Shown here: positions 11,028 to 20,711 of the stretch, in pieces
Layout of the letters: each line of letters begins with the position of its first letter
Position numbering within the stretch: position 1 is the first letter of the stretch
NCBI GenBank assembly: GCA_019614645.1
Contig: JABWDB010000012.1
Coordinates: forward strand, 1,426,001-1,490,000
Direction of reading: 5' to 3'
DNA length: 64,000 nucleotides
Source: Stratiolaelaps scimitus
Taxonomy: Eukaryota > Arthropoda > Arachnida > Mesostigmata > Laelapidae
Notes under the pieces: model-generated
What the model saw: only the letters and a program-made list of their open reading frames with translations
What the model was told of the DNA's origin: nothing
Database searches by the model: none
Translations under genes and position numbers: made by a program

Positions 11028-14000
11028 GTTCGTGTATGTTCACTATTGTGACAACTATGAACAAGCGTTTTTACAAGTTGCAATTTAATTTGCTATCATT
11101 TTACATTCGGAAGGTCGGAGGTAGTTTTTTAGTTTCAATACGAACTAATTACTTAGTGACAGATATCTAAAAATAAAACCAGGACATTCTACTGTAGTCT
11201 CTGCGAACCATGATATATTATGGTTCAGTTATTATTGATAGAAATCCCTTAAATGCTGAAACAAAACATGTCAGCGGAACTGAACAACACAAGTGCCATC
11301 TTGTCAAAACAACATTGAGGTCTAGCACTTTCGACACCATTTCCGTTAATCTCGTTCCACATAGCAGTAGGCACAAAGAAGCAGTCAGGGACGAACTCGC
11401 AGAAAGTTGATTTATAATCTATCTACCGAATCTCCGAGACGCTCTCCCTAATTCAGAGATATTGTTCTCACCTTGAAAAACGTTCCTCGGAGATTCTAAT
11501 GGAAGATGGCGAACCCAGACATTCGTATGCAATTACAACTGTTCAACAGCTATTTTCTCCGTCCTAAAACAGCTATTTTTTTATACAGATTCCTGTGAGG
11601 AATATAGACACCGACAGGTTTTTTTCTATCAAGTTGAGTGATGACGTCTACTATAGCTTGACACTTGTTGAAAATACTTTAATAGATATCTCTATCAGAG
11701 GTACGTTTACACAAGGCATAGCCGTCAAGTCTTAAATCTATAGTCCCTAAAGACGATGTTCATCAAGCGGTAATACGAAGCAATAATTTAATTGCTACTA
11801 AAATAAATTATTGCTTCTTATTGCCCAAGGAAACGTAATGAACTCCACGCCTCGCCCACAGAAATTCTAACATGGCATAATCATCACTGACTAATTTAAT
11901 ATAATATAATAGATATAGAGGTATTTAATTGATGGCCATAGGCAAACGGGACCTTGAGAGGATGTTCGTTGGTGTGACTCTATACTTCTCACTGGTGCAT
12001 GTAGACTTAGCATTCAACCGTTGATATCCTTTCACTAATTTTACTAAGGCGAACTTGGCTATTTTAATCTGCTAGATGGTGCGACCTAGTGGTCGGACAG
12101 ACAGCCAAATGGATTCGAGCCTGTTGTGCGCTTTTTTTTTGTTGTGGGGATTGAGAAGAATGTATAAAGTCCATAGGTGTTCCATAGCGGTCCTTCAACA
12201 CGCACGTCGGGGGGCTCACAAACCCTAAGCCCTACTTCCGCCCTCCCTAAAATTGGTCGGAAAGCCAGAAGCATTACTTCAAGAAGGTACCTTCTGGGGG
12301 TAATGCCTACACTCCATTTATATCTGGGGGGAGCGCCAGAGCCACTGAAGCCAGACTGCCCCTGAGCAAACCCCTCACTCACTCAAGACTGTGGATCGGA
12401 TCCGATTGATTAATCGAGTTAGTTATCTGCTAGTCCCTGTGTCTATTGAAGTGCAGAACAGTAGACGTACTTTATGTCCAAATGGGTTGCGCCGCAAGCA
12501 TAATTAATAACAAAGTTGGGCAAGGGTAACATATTCTATATAGTGACAAGAGGCAATAGCTGTCATGGCCGTACGTTGATCAGATTAAGGGTGCGCTTAG
12601 CTTTAACATTTACTATCAAAGCTATAGCTAAAAGCTTCCCTTTTGTATGATCTAATGCTGCCGGCCTTCTGTTTTAAATTGGCACTGATGGAACAGTCGC
12701 AAGCAAACGAACAGTAACTTCGATTACGACCTTTGAGCTTTGTGCCATTGATACTGAGAGGAAATGGGTTGGCCTTTGGATCAAAGGAGAACTTGGTGAA
12801 TCAAGTCACTACTATAATGTTGTTGTCGAGCCCGGTGGCGTGATGCATTCGTGTGCGCCTCGCAATCGGAGGAGACACGTAGGTGCACGGGTTCGATCCC
12901 CACCGCTGCACATGTGCATTTAAAGGGGTCCGTCTTACGAAGCAATGCGAAAGCGGTACCGTGGACGTCAAATGTTGGCTGAGAGTTAGCCCGAAAAAGT
13001 TTAGTCACTACTATAATAAAGGTAGCCGTGATAGAAGTGCCCCGATATGCCTTTTTTCGCATGAGGCGTTCCATGTACGTTTGTCAATACTGTTACCTTG
13101 AGCTAAAAACGCTTACGAAGTGTATTGTCAAGTCCTATGGCTATCAATGTGTTGCAGTATGCTTTCAGCAACGTACGACCCTCACAGACTAATCATCATA
13201 TATCTTCGTGACAAATGCGTGTCGGTTGACACTCGATGCAACCTGGCGCCGTTTGATCACGAGGTGATTAGGAACATTTCTACCATAGAGAGAGATAACA
13301 TATTCGATTAGTTGGAAGGTTTGCCTGAGGTTTGCTTCCAACGGCGGCAGGGGAGAGAAAGGGATGTTAGCGAGATAAGAATTTTAATAACAATGACGCA
13401 TCTCCTTCGTCCATTAAATCGTTTTTTGTACCTAACAAAAATGTGTGACGGCTCACTACTTTGAGTGAAGGGTGACTCGGCTGAAAGCAATATCCTTCTG
13501 GACCCCTTCCGCTCATTATCATCAACAAATTGGAAGGGTTGCCCGGAATTACATACTCTCTTTTTGGAGTTGTTGTCGTCGCGATGGCTAAGGATCCTGT
13601 TCTGTGCAGCTTAATAGTTTGGACTCCTACCTTACGATATATATGTGTGTGTGTGTGCGTTAAACCGCTTGAGTCTTGATATTTTAAGAGGTTTTGACTC
13701 CAATAGCATGAATATAGTAACGACGTGTCATGCACAGCAGTATCAGCATCGAAAAAAAATGGCCGAAAAATCTATGCTGCTTTTATGAGGTAGCTTTTTG
13801 CGTGAATAGGAATAAACGTTGCGATAGCACAAGTTGAACCGAGCTCCCTCGAGAACAAATTTCATTAGCTGGCAATAGTCAGTGAGATCAGACAGTTCTT
13901 GACAGCAAATCGAATTAGGTTATCTGCGTAGTCTGCCGACTCATGCCTGCCACGGCCGACCGTCTAGACTGGTTAGAGAACTCCGTTCTTGGGTATATAG

Positions 14001-17000
14001 ATGTATAAGTGGCAAGGTTTTTCGGGTAGCACGCACATTATACGATTGTTGGTAAGGCCTTGCTTAAGGCTCGAAGAACCTATAGTGCTAAGTGTCAACT
14101 CGAAGTAAAACGTTGAGCCTCGTCGTTGACAATCTCCTGCTTCAGTGAGTAGAATTGCATATTTTTGAGAAAATGCACATATCGATACTTGGTTGTTATT
14201 GGTTTATTATTTTGGCCATTTACGTGAGTACAATGTGTTTTGCTGGAGTCCATCAAAATTGTGTCTTTCTGCAAAATTCTTGGTGGCATTAAGAAATTCA
14301 TGTGTAAAAAGTCGAAGGGCATAGTCGACGTAGACTTAGATGTAGAACTCAGAACTTTAGCAGATAAATGAAAGGTCATCGCCTACACCGGTAGCTTCTG
14401 TATAACTGCAATAAACTGATAAGCAGGGTCAGATCTTTTGCCTCGTTATCCTTTTGTGAGCAGGCTAAGTTTGTCGTTCTCAAATGTCCGTCACAATAGG
14501 TCGGGATACTCAGACCTCAACTTAAGTCAAAAAACACCATATGATGAACCTGTCCTTGATGGTGTGTTCAATCTTACATATACGTTGAGTAAGGTTGGAA
14601 TATTACAACTGCCCCGTTATGCAACAGGTTAAAATTAACAGGGATATCATAAAATACACAACATGCAATTAACATACATTAACATAAAATTAACAGGGAT
14701 ACGTCCGAGCCTTCACCCTTTATCCACCTCTTTGAGCTCTTTCCAAGTATTATCTGTCGTATAGCGCCGCCCGGCACCTACGCTTGGACGTTCGTATTCA
14801 TCCAGACCAACGTAGGCAGTCTAATGTGCACCACCCACCTGTATTCGTTTGCAGGTTCAAATCTCGAATCATGGGTTTAACATCCTGTTACAGGGACGTC
14901 TATTGGGTTGAAGGTTCCTTAGTTATCGGACTCCAGGTGCACTTCTAATGTAAATCTATTGCGGATGATTGCGGCAGCAACTTCTGCAAGGTTCGCACAA
15001 AAGGCGAATCGATTCTCAAAACCGCTATCTGTACAGGCGCTTTCGTAGTACAGTGACGTTAGTCCTGGAATTTCGGTGAGCTCTGGTCGTAATTGAAAAC
15101 GGTGAAGACGCAGGTTACGAACAAAGCAGAGAGGAAGCCGGCAGCGAATCCTTATACATATCCATTGGAGCCGCGGCGAACGATAAGACGTAACAATGGT
15201 CACTCAACCTGTAGTATCCTCGAGTTATCGATGGCTGCTTCAGGATCTGACCAGGCCGAGCTAAAATAAAGTTAAATTCGTTGCCCAAGCGTCGTTGTTT
15301 TTGCTTCAAGCATTTCTGTCGGACATTTACTATTTTGTATCATTATTATATATCGAATTAATTTTGTTTTGCCTTAATTATGACATTATCCCACAGCAAT
15401 GTAGCGGACCCATTAAATAATAATCGGCATACATAGACATGATTCATGGATATTCAGTGTTCAATGAAACACAAAAGCACCAGCTACTTTACTCAAGAAG
15501 ACATCTCTATATGCGTTCGGACCGACTATAACAGGAAATCCTCAAACCTTACCTAGTAGATACCCTCCAGGAGGATCCTCAAAGATACAACTGCGTGTTG
15601 TACTAAATCCAGCAAGATTCTATGCAGGTACGACACCGCCACAAGGTGACTCAATTAATAACATTTCTCAGTATAAAAGAAGCTTTGTTCTAACAGGTGT
15701 CTGTAAAGTCCACTCTTCCGCACATGCCAACCAGCATGACCTATCAAACTCAACAAATTTAATCTATCTAGATCTCGGAGGCGACATTTTAGCCAATAAA
15801 ACAGCCAAGGGTAACGATTCCAACGGCAACGAAGAACACAATAGCTGCCGACCGACCGACCGATCAAGTATACACACGAACCATGTTAATAATGCCAGTG
15901 GCCCAATCGAACTCTCCCTATTCCCCTCTAAGTAGGCTGTGGTAAGCCGAGCTTTAGGGCTTTAGCGAAGCTTTATTTATAAACTTTGTGTGGCTGTCTG
16001 AGTCTATCATGAATTGCGTAAGAAAATCGGTATTGCATCATAACGGGGAATATCCAAGGCCACCTATTTCAATTATATAAGCTTAGGTGGAGTGCGTTCA
16101 CCTTAAGGAGAATTCACCCTAAGCACTAAATAAATGAACAATCATTTTATGAGCTTTGTATATCACAGCCGAAAAATGAATGCTTACTTCTGTTTGCCTT
16201 CTGCTGAATAAAATAAGAGACAAATTCCCGACAAACCCGATAATCAGCATACCATTTCTAAAGGCATACCCTGTTTGTTTCAGTCGAACAGACACACAGC
16301 TTTTTCTCTGTCAAAAAATTTCCTGCTGCGGGTTTCAACATGTCACAGAATTATGATAGGCACCGCCACTATAACCCATAATTATCTATGCTAGCGTGTC
16401 ATATCATAATCATTATAGAATAGGAGGGCAAGGCGAGAGGAATATGTTTGAAGGTTGATCAACTGGAGGAGCTGCAACTTCTCCGCTGAGCTGTGAACGT
16501 TAGCTTCTGCGAACGCTATCGTTGTCTCCGATAGCAGCATAATAAGCAGTTTGTTCCCTATTTTCCTGGATGGCCTTACGGCTACGATGATGACGCCTAT
16601 ATTCAGTACACGAAAGTGGCTAATATTTCAATATTCTGCCAATCTATGGCATCGATTGCCTTTTCAAATAATATAACATGATGGATATGATAACTTCTAT
16701 GTGCGAATATCGATTGAGACTTTTCGATGATCACTGACGTATACTTCTAGTTTCCTCTTCAGAACTTGTAGCAACAAATCAATTTTATTGACTCAGTTTT
16801 ATTCACCTCGGTGTTCGTCGTCTCTTTTATTCAAGAAGCGTTGCTATTCCTTGCTAACCCTAGCGTAATAAGATAATAATATATAATAATAATATAAAAT
16901 AAGGGTGCTTTCATCGAACTACTTAGTTCAAAGTTATACACTTTGACTGCTCATATTATTGCCTATGCTTAACAACCCTCTAAAATGTGGCATGTCATTC

Positions 17001-17513
17001 TGCGCTCCGCTTTTTAATAAGATCAACCTACCTAATAGCCCAGGGCAATCAATGTAATGAATCCCAGCCGTATATATAAGCTGTGCATAGAGGTCTAAGA
17101 GTTAGCTAATTCACTGACTTAGGCGGAGTTTTAAACTATTCGCAGAGATTAGCTTTGTGCCAACCCCACTCTTCTCCGTCTATCTGACACTACCTGGGGG
17201 ACAAGTTAAATTGGGCTTTTTTTCGTCAGCGACCCACTTTCTTGCGGAAGATTCAATCATCAAAACTTTCTATCACCACTCCAGTGGAGCACGCTTCAAC
17301 GTCGGCACCCAAATAGTCTGGTGTTTTCCGGTTCCTCATTGTAGGAACGTCAAGCTTGAAGAATTATTATTGTTAACGCATCCATTTGATTGCTCAAAAT
17401 TTTTTGTTATTGATACATAAAATCGCCAATGCGATAGCAATGGCCCTCATGGTATAAGCAAAGTCAATGGCGCTGTTTGCTCTCACTCTGAAAACTATAT
17501 TTGTTCATGATAT

Positions 17514-17544
<31 letters not shown>

Positions 17545-19600
17545 TATATTTCCACAGAACGAACCAAAAGTTCGCTGAACTTATCCAACGCGTATGATTC
17601 CTACTCTCTATTTTTAGCAAATGCAATTTGCGGCCCTGGTTGAGCAAATCAATCATCCTATAGTATGTTTAAATGAACCTCACGTACACACTCCCACCCG
17701 ATATATTTACGTGTTGTACGTGTTTCTTCGCTTACTAGGTAAAAATCTACTAATAGTAATAATAATAATCAGAGCATGTTTATACTGGATGAACGAACAC
17801 TGCGGTGGGTTCAACTCAGCGATTCATTTATTTGATATGCACATCCGTAATTTACTGCTCAGTGGTGTTCCACACGTATTGAATCAATGAGAGGGTGTTA
17901 CCGTCGTACCTCTAATAGCCATGACCCTTGAGAATAGTTTCACATAAATTCCTTCCGCAAAGAGTTCATTCACCGTCGAGTATAGCAGACTATTATATCA
18001 AAAAACTCGGTAGTATCCTAAAATACTCGGGCATGCCTGTTGAATTTACGAGCGTACCAGGAGCTGGAGAAAGCTGACGTTGAATGGAATTTTTTTTTTT
18101 TACACACTTGTGTCACCACAAAATACTTGAGACGGGTTTACATTATTGTATATTTCCCCTTTGAAGGGAACTATTGAAAGAGATACTCGCATCGTCTCTT
18201 GACCCTTCAACCCAGCCTCGAATTTATCATAAACATCGTTGCTTTACCTTGTAAGTCTCATTTTTTTATCAAAGCACTTAAATGTCAAATACAAATTAAA
18301 TACCTTCCCCAGGCGGCTCCTGGACACCATTGTCTAGTTCATTTCTGGCACTAGCAATTTAATGTCGAGCCCGGTGGCGTAGTGGGTGCATTCGTGTGCT
18401 CGTTGCAATTGAAGGAGACCCGTAGTTGTTCGGGTTCGATCCCCACCGTTGCACACTTGCAATTCAGTGGGTCCGTCCTATGAAGCTACCAATTTAATGC
18501 TCCTTCGCTCTCAAAGCGAAGATGCATTAAATTAGTAGCCGTGCTATATACACATATGTTCTTATCATATTTAGTAGAAAACTATCTAAATGAATATAGA
18601 ACCAAGCCTTGAATCGAAGGCAATATTATATAATCAGGTAATTTTAGTATAATTAGATAAGAAATATATATATACGAATATTATATTTAGGTGCTGCTTT
18701 ATGTTCTTAGTCTTTGTGTGGAAATCAAAGAGCAACAAATGAATGTTCCTAATCTATCCAAATCAACTATGGACTTCTATATTTGAAAAGCTGCCTGTTC
18801 CATCAGTGAAGCATGAAGTGAGCAGCTTAATTCTAATTTATCTGTGTCCTCGTTCGTATTTTTACTCTGCTTGTAATTACAGGTCCCCGCAAGGGCTTTG
18901 TCTCGACAGATGTCGATCATCACTAATTTCTCTATCGTCAATCATCGAAGGTTACGACGTCATCACTTGTTCGTGCGCCCGAGACGACAAGGAGTGCGTG
19001 AGCATGCAGAATATAGCCAACTGCTGGCCGGAGAGACTCGACTTCAACGAGAGCGAATTCGAACGCAAACGAACCGAAATCGCAGAGCAACGAGTCAACT
19101 ACCACCGACAGCTGAGCGAATTCAACCAACGACGCGATGCGGCAACAGCTGTCCGACGGCCATTCAACGACGAGCAGCCGTACAACCCGCGAGTAACCTG
19201 CAGTGAGCGTCATCGCCGCTGTAAAGCGAATCGTCTCTGTTTGCAAGCGTACATTCAGTACGGGCTGGCGTGCCGATCAACTATTGAGAAGAGGTCTGAG
19301 CCGTGCTCGGCGCAGTGTGCCGCCAGTGCACGCGTCCTTTATTCAGTATCAAAGGGCGACTATTTTGCGTGTATTTGTGATAGGCAAACGGCTGATCCGA
19401 GCGGCGATGGGTGGTGCTGGCGTCAGAACCACCTCATCGCCAGCAAGTGTTTTGGCTTCGAGAGAGTGGCGACCGCTCTGGCAGCGGCCGCCCCCGCATC
19501 CGGTGCCGGACCATCTGCGGCGTTCAGTCCAACCCTTATATGGACCGTTCCTATCATCCTGGTGACATTAGCTACAGCGCTAATTGCGCCATATCGGTAA
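10745..19600 (+). CDS. GAS1-like (growth arrest-specific 1 family) gene, spliced
   Basis: Coding exons 10745-11027 and 18883-19600 join in phase: 93 codons plus AG, then G, making an arginine codon across the junction. The 332 visible residues contain a hydrophobic signal-like stretch and two GAS1/GDNF-receptor-type cysteine modules, and end in a hydrophobic tail. Module 1 includes CSTAIATC and, across the intron, CSCARDDKEC. Module 2 includes CSERHRRCKANRLC, ACICD and KCFG. The spacing matches vertebrate GAS1 (345 residues), a GPI-anchored cell-surface protein that binds Hedgehog ligands and can act in RET-type signalling. Vertebrate GAS1 has an uninterrupted coding region, whereas this copy is split within module 1. 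Family membership is strong; a Hedgehog co-receptor role here is inferred from the family. GDNF-receptor-like proteins with the same fold are the alternative. The initiator lies in an upstream exon. Confidence 0.8.
11769..11825. repeat. Inverted repeat hairpin, 22-bp arms
   Basis: GAAGCAATAATTTA at 11777-11790 is perfectly complementary to 11804-11817. The pairing extends outward with a few mismatches to about 11769 and 11825, leaving a 13-nt loop. It is non-coding, lies in the intron of the GAS1-like gene and is probably a foldback or MITE relic. Confidence 0.5.
12804..13017 (+). mobile_element. tRNA-derived SINE, full-length copy with 15-bp target-site duplications
   Basis: The body (12819-13002, 184 bp) starts with GTCGAGCCCGGTGGCG, which covers a box A-like region. 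It then carries a perfect-looking box B, GGTTCGATCCCCACC, at about 12890-12904. Its unrelated 3' part runs from CGTGGACGTCAAATG through GGCTGAGAGT to GCCCGAAAAAG. The 15-bp sequence AGTCACTACTATAAT occurs immediately before the element (12804-12818) and immediately after it (13003-13017), a direct signature of LINE-assisted retroposition. The related head at 18365 and the isolated 3' end at 20657 confirm a multi-copy family. Confidence 0.85.
14631..14701. repeat. 16-bp direct repeat flanking a 39-bp spacer
   Basis: AAAATTAACAGGGATA is found exactly at 14631-14646 and again at 14686-14701. The spacer is itself made of ATTAACAT-like units. It may be a local tandem duplication or the footprint of a very short insertion. 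Confidence 0.5.
17513..17545. repeat. (TA)n microsatellite, interrupted
   Basis: Alternating TA with one TACA interruption over about 33 bp. It is one of many (TA)n tracts in the window and lies in the intron of the GAS1-like gene. Confidence 0.8.
18351..18499 (+). mobile_element. tRNA-derived SINE, short form, with 14-bp target-site duplications
   Basis: The body (18365-18485, 121 bp) matches the head of the SINE at 12819: CGAGCCCGGTGGCGTAGTGGG, then GGTTCGATCCCCACCG, then GGGTCCGTCC and TATGAAG. It stops there, lacking the 3' half present in the longer copy. Flanking 14-mers CTAGCAATTTAATG (18351-18364) and CTACCAATTTAATG (18486-18499) differ at one base and look like a target-site duplication. 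If so, the short form was itself mobile rather than being a deleted long copy. The box A here (TGGCGTAGTGGG) is closer to a tRNA than in the long copy. Confidence 0.8.
18500..18540. repeat. Small hairpin just 3' of the SINE
   Basis: The right target-site duplication, CCAATTTAATGC, pairs with GCATTAAATTAGT near 18523-18535. A second inner pairing is CTTCGCT with AGCGAAG. It lies in intronic sequence and may be a foldback relic predating the SINE insertion. Confidence 0.4.
18883..19600 (+). CDS. GAS1-like gene, terminal coding exon
   Basis: The exon starts after the ATTACAG acceptor at 18882 with the third base of the split arginine codon and ends at TAA 19598-19600. It codes for 238 residues. 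It completes cysteine module 1 (LCLDRCRSSL to ANCWPERL), then has a charged linker of about 50 residues rich in Glu, Arg and Asn (FNESEFERKRTEIAEQR onwards). Module 2 follows (VTCSERHRRCKANRLCLQAY through YFACICD to SKCFG), then an Ala/Gly/Pro-rich spacer and the tail LIWTVPIILVTLATALIAPY from about 19537. A small-residue stretch followed by a terminal hydrophobic run is the pattern of a GPI-attachment signal. The frame is open upstream to 18743, but the ATG there is intronic. Overlapping frames on both strands at 18898-19785 are shadows. Confidence 0.85.
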
Positions 19601-20628
19601 CGATCGCCTATTGCCTCGTAGGGCGCCGATCTTTCTCATCGTCATCGATCTCGAGATGCCGAGATCTATACTGTTATTCATTAACAATTGTTTCATCCTC
19701 AACCATAAGAACAGAGATTACTAATATTCTATCACTGTCATTAGCGTATGTTCTTCATGTCATTGGAGAATTATCGTATCAATAGCACAATCATTTGCAT
19801 CGTAATAGCCACTGCAAAAACTAGTACCCATGACCAACATAATAACAATAATTATGACAATTATTATTATTATTCCGGTGGTGATGGTGGTGGTGGTGCG
19901 ACACGAGTCGAACCAATTGAATAAAAATATTCTCTGACAACTTTCGCGTTTCAACGCGGCCAACAATTTATTAAGGGGTTTCTCCGCTGCTGCTACCGTC
20001 AAAAGCAAACATTCTCCCGAATGGTCAAGAATCATGCGGCTTGAAGTAAAAAACAAAAACGAGAACAGAGAGAAAACAAAATGATAAAAACAGTGGACAG
20101 ACTCATCCATTTGATACGAACATGATAGTATTATATAATATGATCATAGTATTATAACGGTAATGCTAATAAGGATATGAATAGTACTGAGAATACTGAA
20201 TATAATATGATGTTATGTTAAACAAGCTACGCTGTGGACGAGGACACACATGCACAATAGGCACAATACCAAACACTATTCAGTACTAATAATATTACAA
20301 TAATAATCACTGTCCGACGAATTTTTAACTTAATTGAGGAACAAGAACAAGCTTAGTTGATTTGTTTGAATCTGCACAGCAGGATGATCAGCCAATAGAG
20401 AAGAAGATTCGCTATTTAGATTCGAATCTGTTCTTTCAATTTTTCATTTTTTGGAATCGGGTTTGCTCTGTCAAATTATGTATCTGACAAGAAAGAGAGG
20501 CTGTCAGAACAGACATCTGCGCGTATCAAGGTTATAGAAAAGCTCCTGGCGAATACATTATACACTACGTCTCATTCATATGGTTCTTCTATTTCTGTTC
20601 TAATCACTATAATAAATCAAGACTATGC
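19601..20628 (+). other. Probable 3' untranslated region and downstream spacer
   Basis: AT-rich sequence with short (ATT)n and (GGT)n runs near 19857-19898 and no coding content that I recognise. Minus-strand open frames here are low-complexity by-products. Part of it should be the 3' UTR of the GAS1-like gene. Confidence 0.4.
19920..19925 (+). terminator. Candidate polyadenylation signal of the GAS1-like gene
   Basis: AATAAA lies about 320 bases after the stop codon, in AT-rich sequence. Other AATAAA hexamers follow near 20610, 20989 and 21772, so the site actually used cannot be chosen from sequence alone. Confidence 0.35.
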
Positions 20629-20711
20629 AGTTTGAATATCACAGAAATCATGACGTCGTGGACGTTAAATGTTGGCTGAGAGTGGGCCCGAAAACCTTAG
20701 TTTGAATATCA
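20629..20711 (+). mobile_element. 5'-truncated SINE copy with 13-bp target-site duplications
   Basis: AGTTTGAATATCA is present exactly at 20629-20641 and at 20699-20711. Between them lies a 57-bp insert whose 3' portion, CGTGGACGTTAAATG through GGCTGAGAGT to GGGCCCGAAAA, matches the 3' end of the SINE at 12960-12999. The tRNA head is absent, as expected from incomplete reverse transcription at the target site. Confidence 0.8.

Larger units (their letters stand above)
11028..18882 (+). other. Intron of the GAS1-like gene (7855 bp)
   Basis: The intron begins GTTCGT at 11028 and ends ATTACAG at 18882, interrupting an arginine codon after its second base. It contains a hairpin at 11769-11825, two SINE insertions with target-site duplications (12804-13017 and 18351-18499), a 16-bp direct repeat at 14631-14701 and a (TA)n tract near 17513-17545. 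Several open frames of 60-120 codons inside have no recognisable domains and no convincing splice context. Confidence 0.7.

Noticed and set aside
12086..12382. 98-codon minus-strand frame with a 62-codon + strand partner
   Set aside because: It has the look of repeat-derived sequence (for example RTTGSNPFGCLSDH), but I could not tie it to a defined element family.
12885..12905. tRNA gene suggested by box B, here and at 18432-18446
   Set aside because: The flanks do not form a closed cloverleaf, and both sites lie inside repeats with target-site duplications, so they are SINE heads.
18743..18882. Upstream extension of the terminal GAS1-like exon to the ATG at 18743
   Set aside because: The 46 extra codons lie before a good ATTACAG acceptor and do not resemble GAS1. 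The spliced join to 11027 completes the cysteine module instead.
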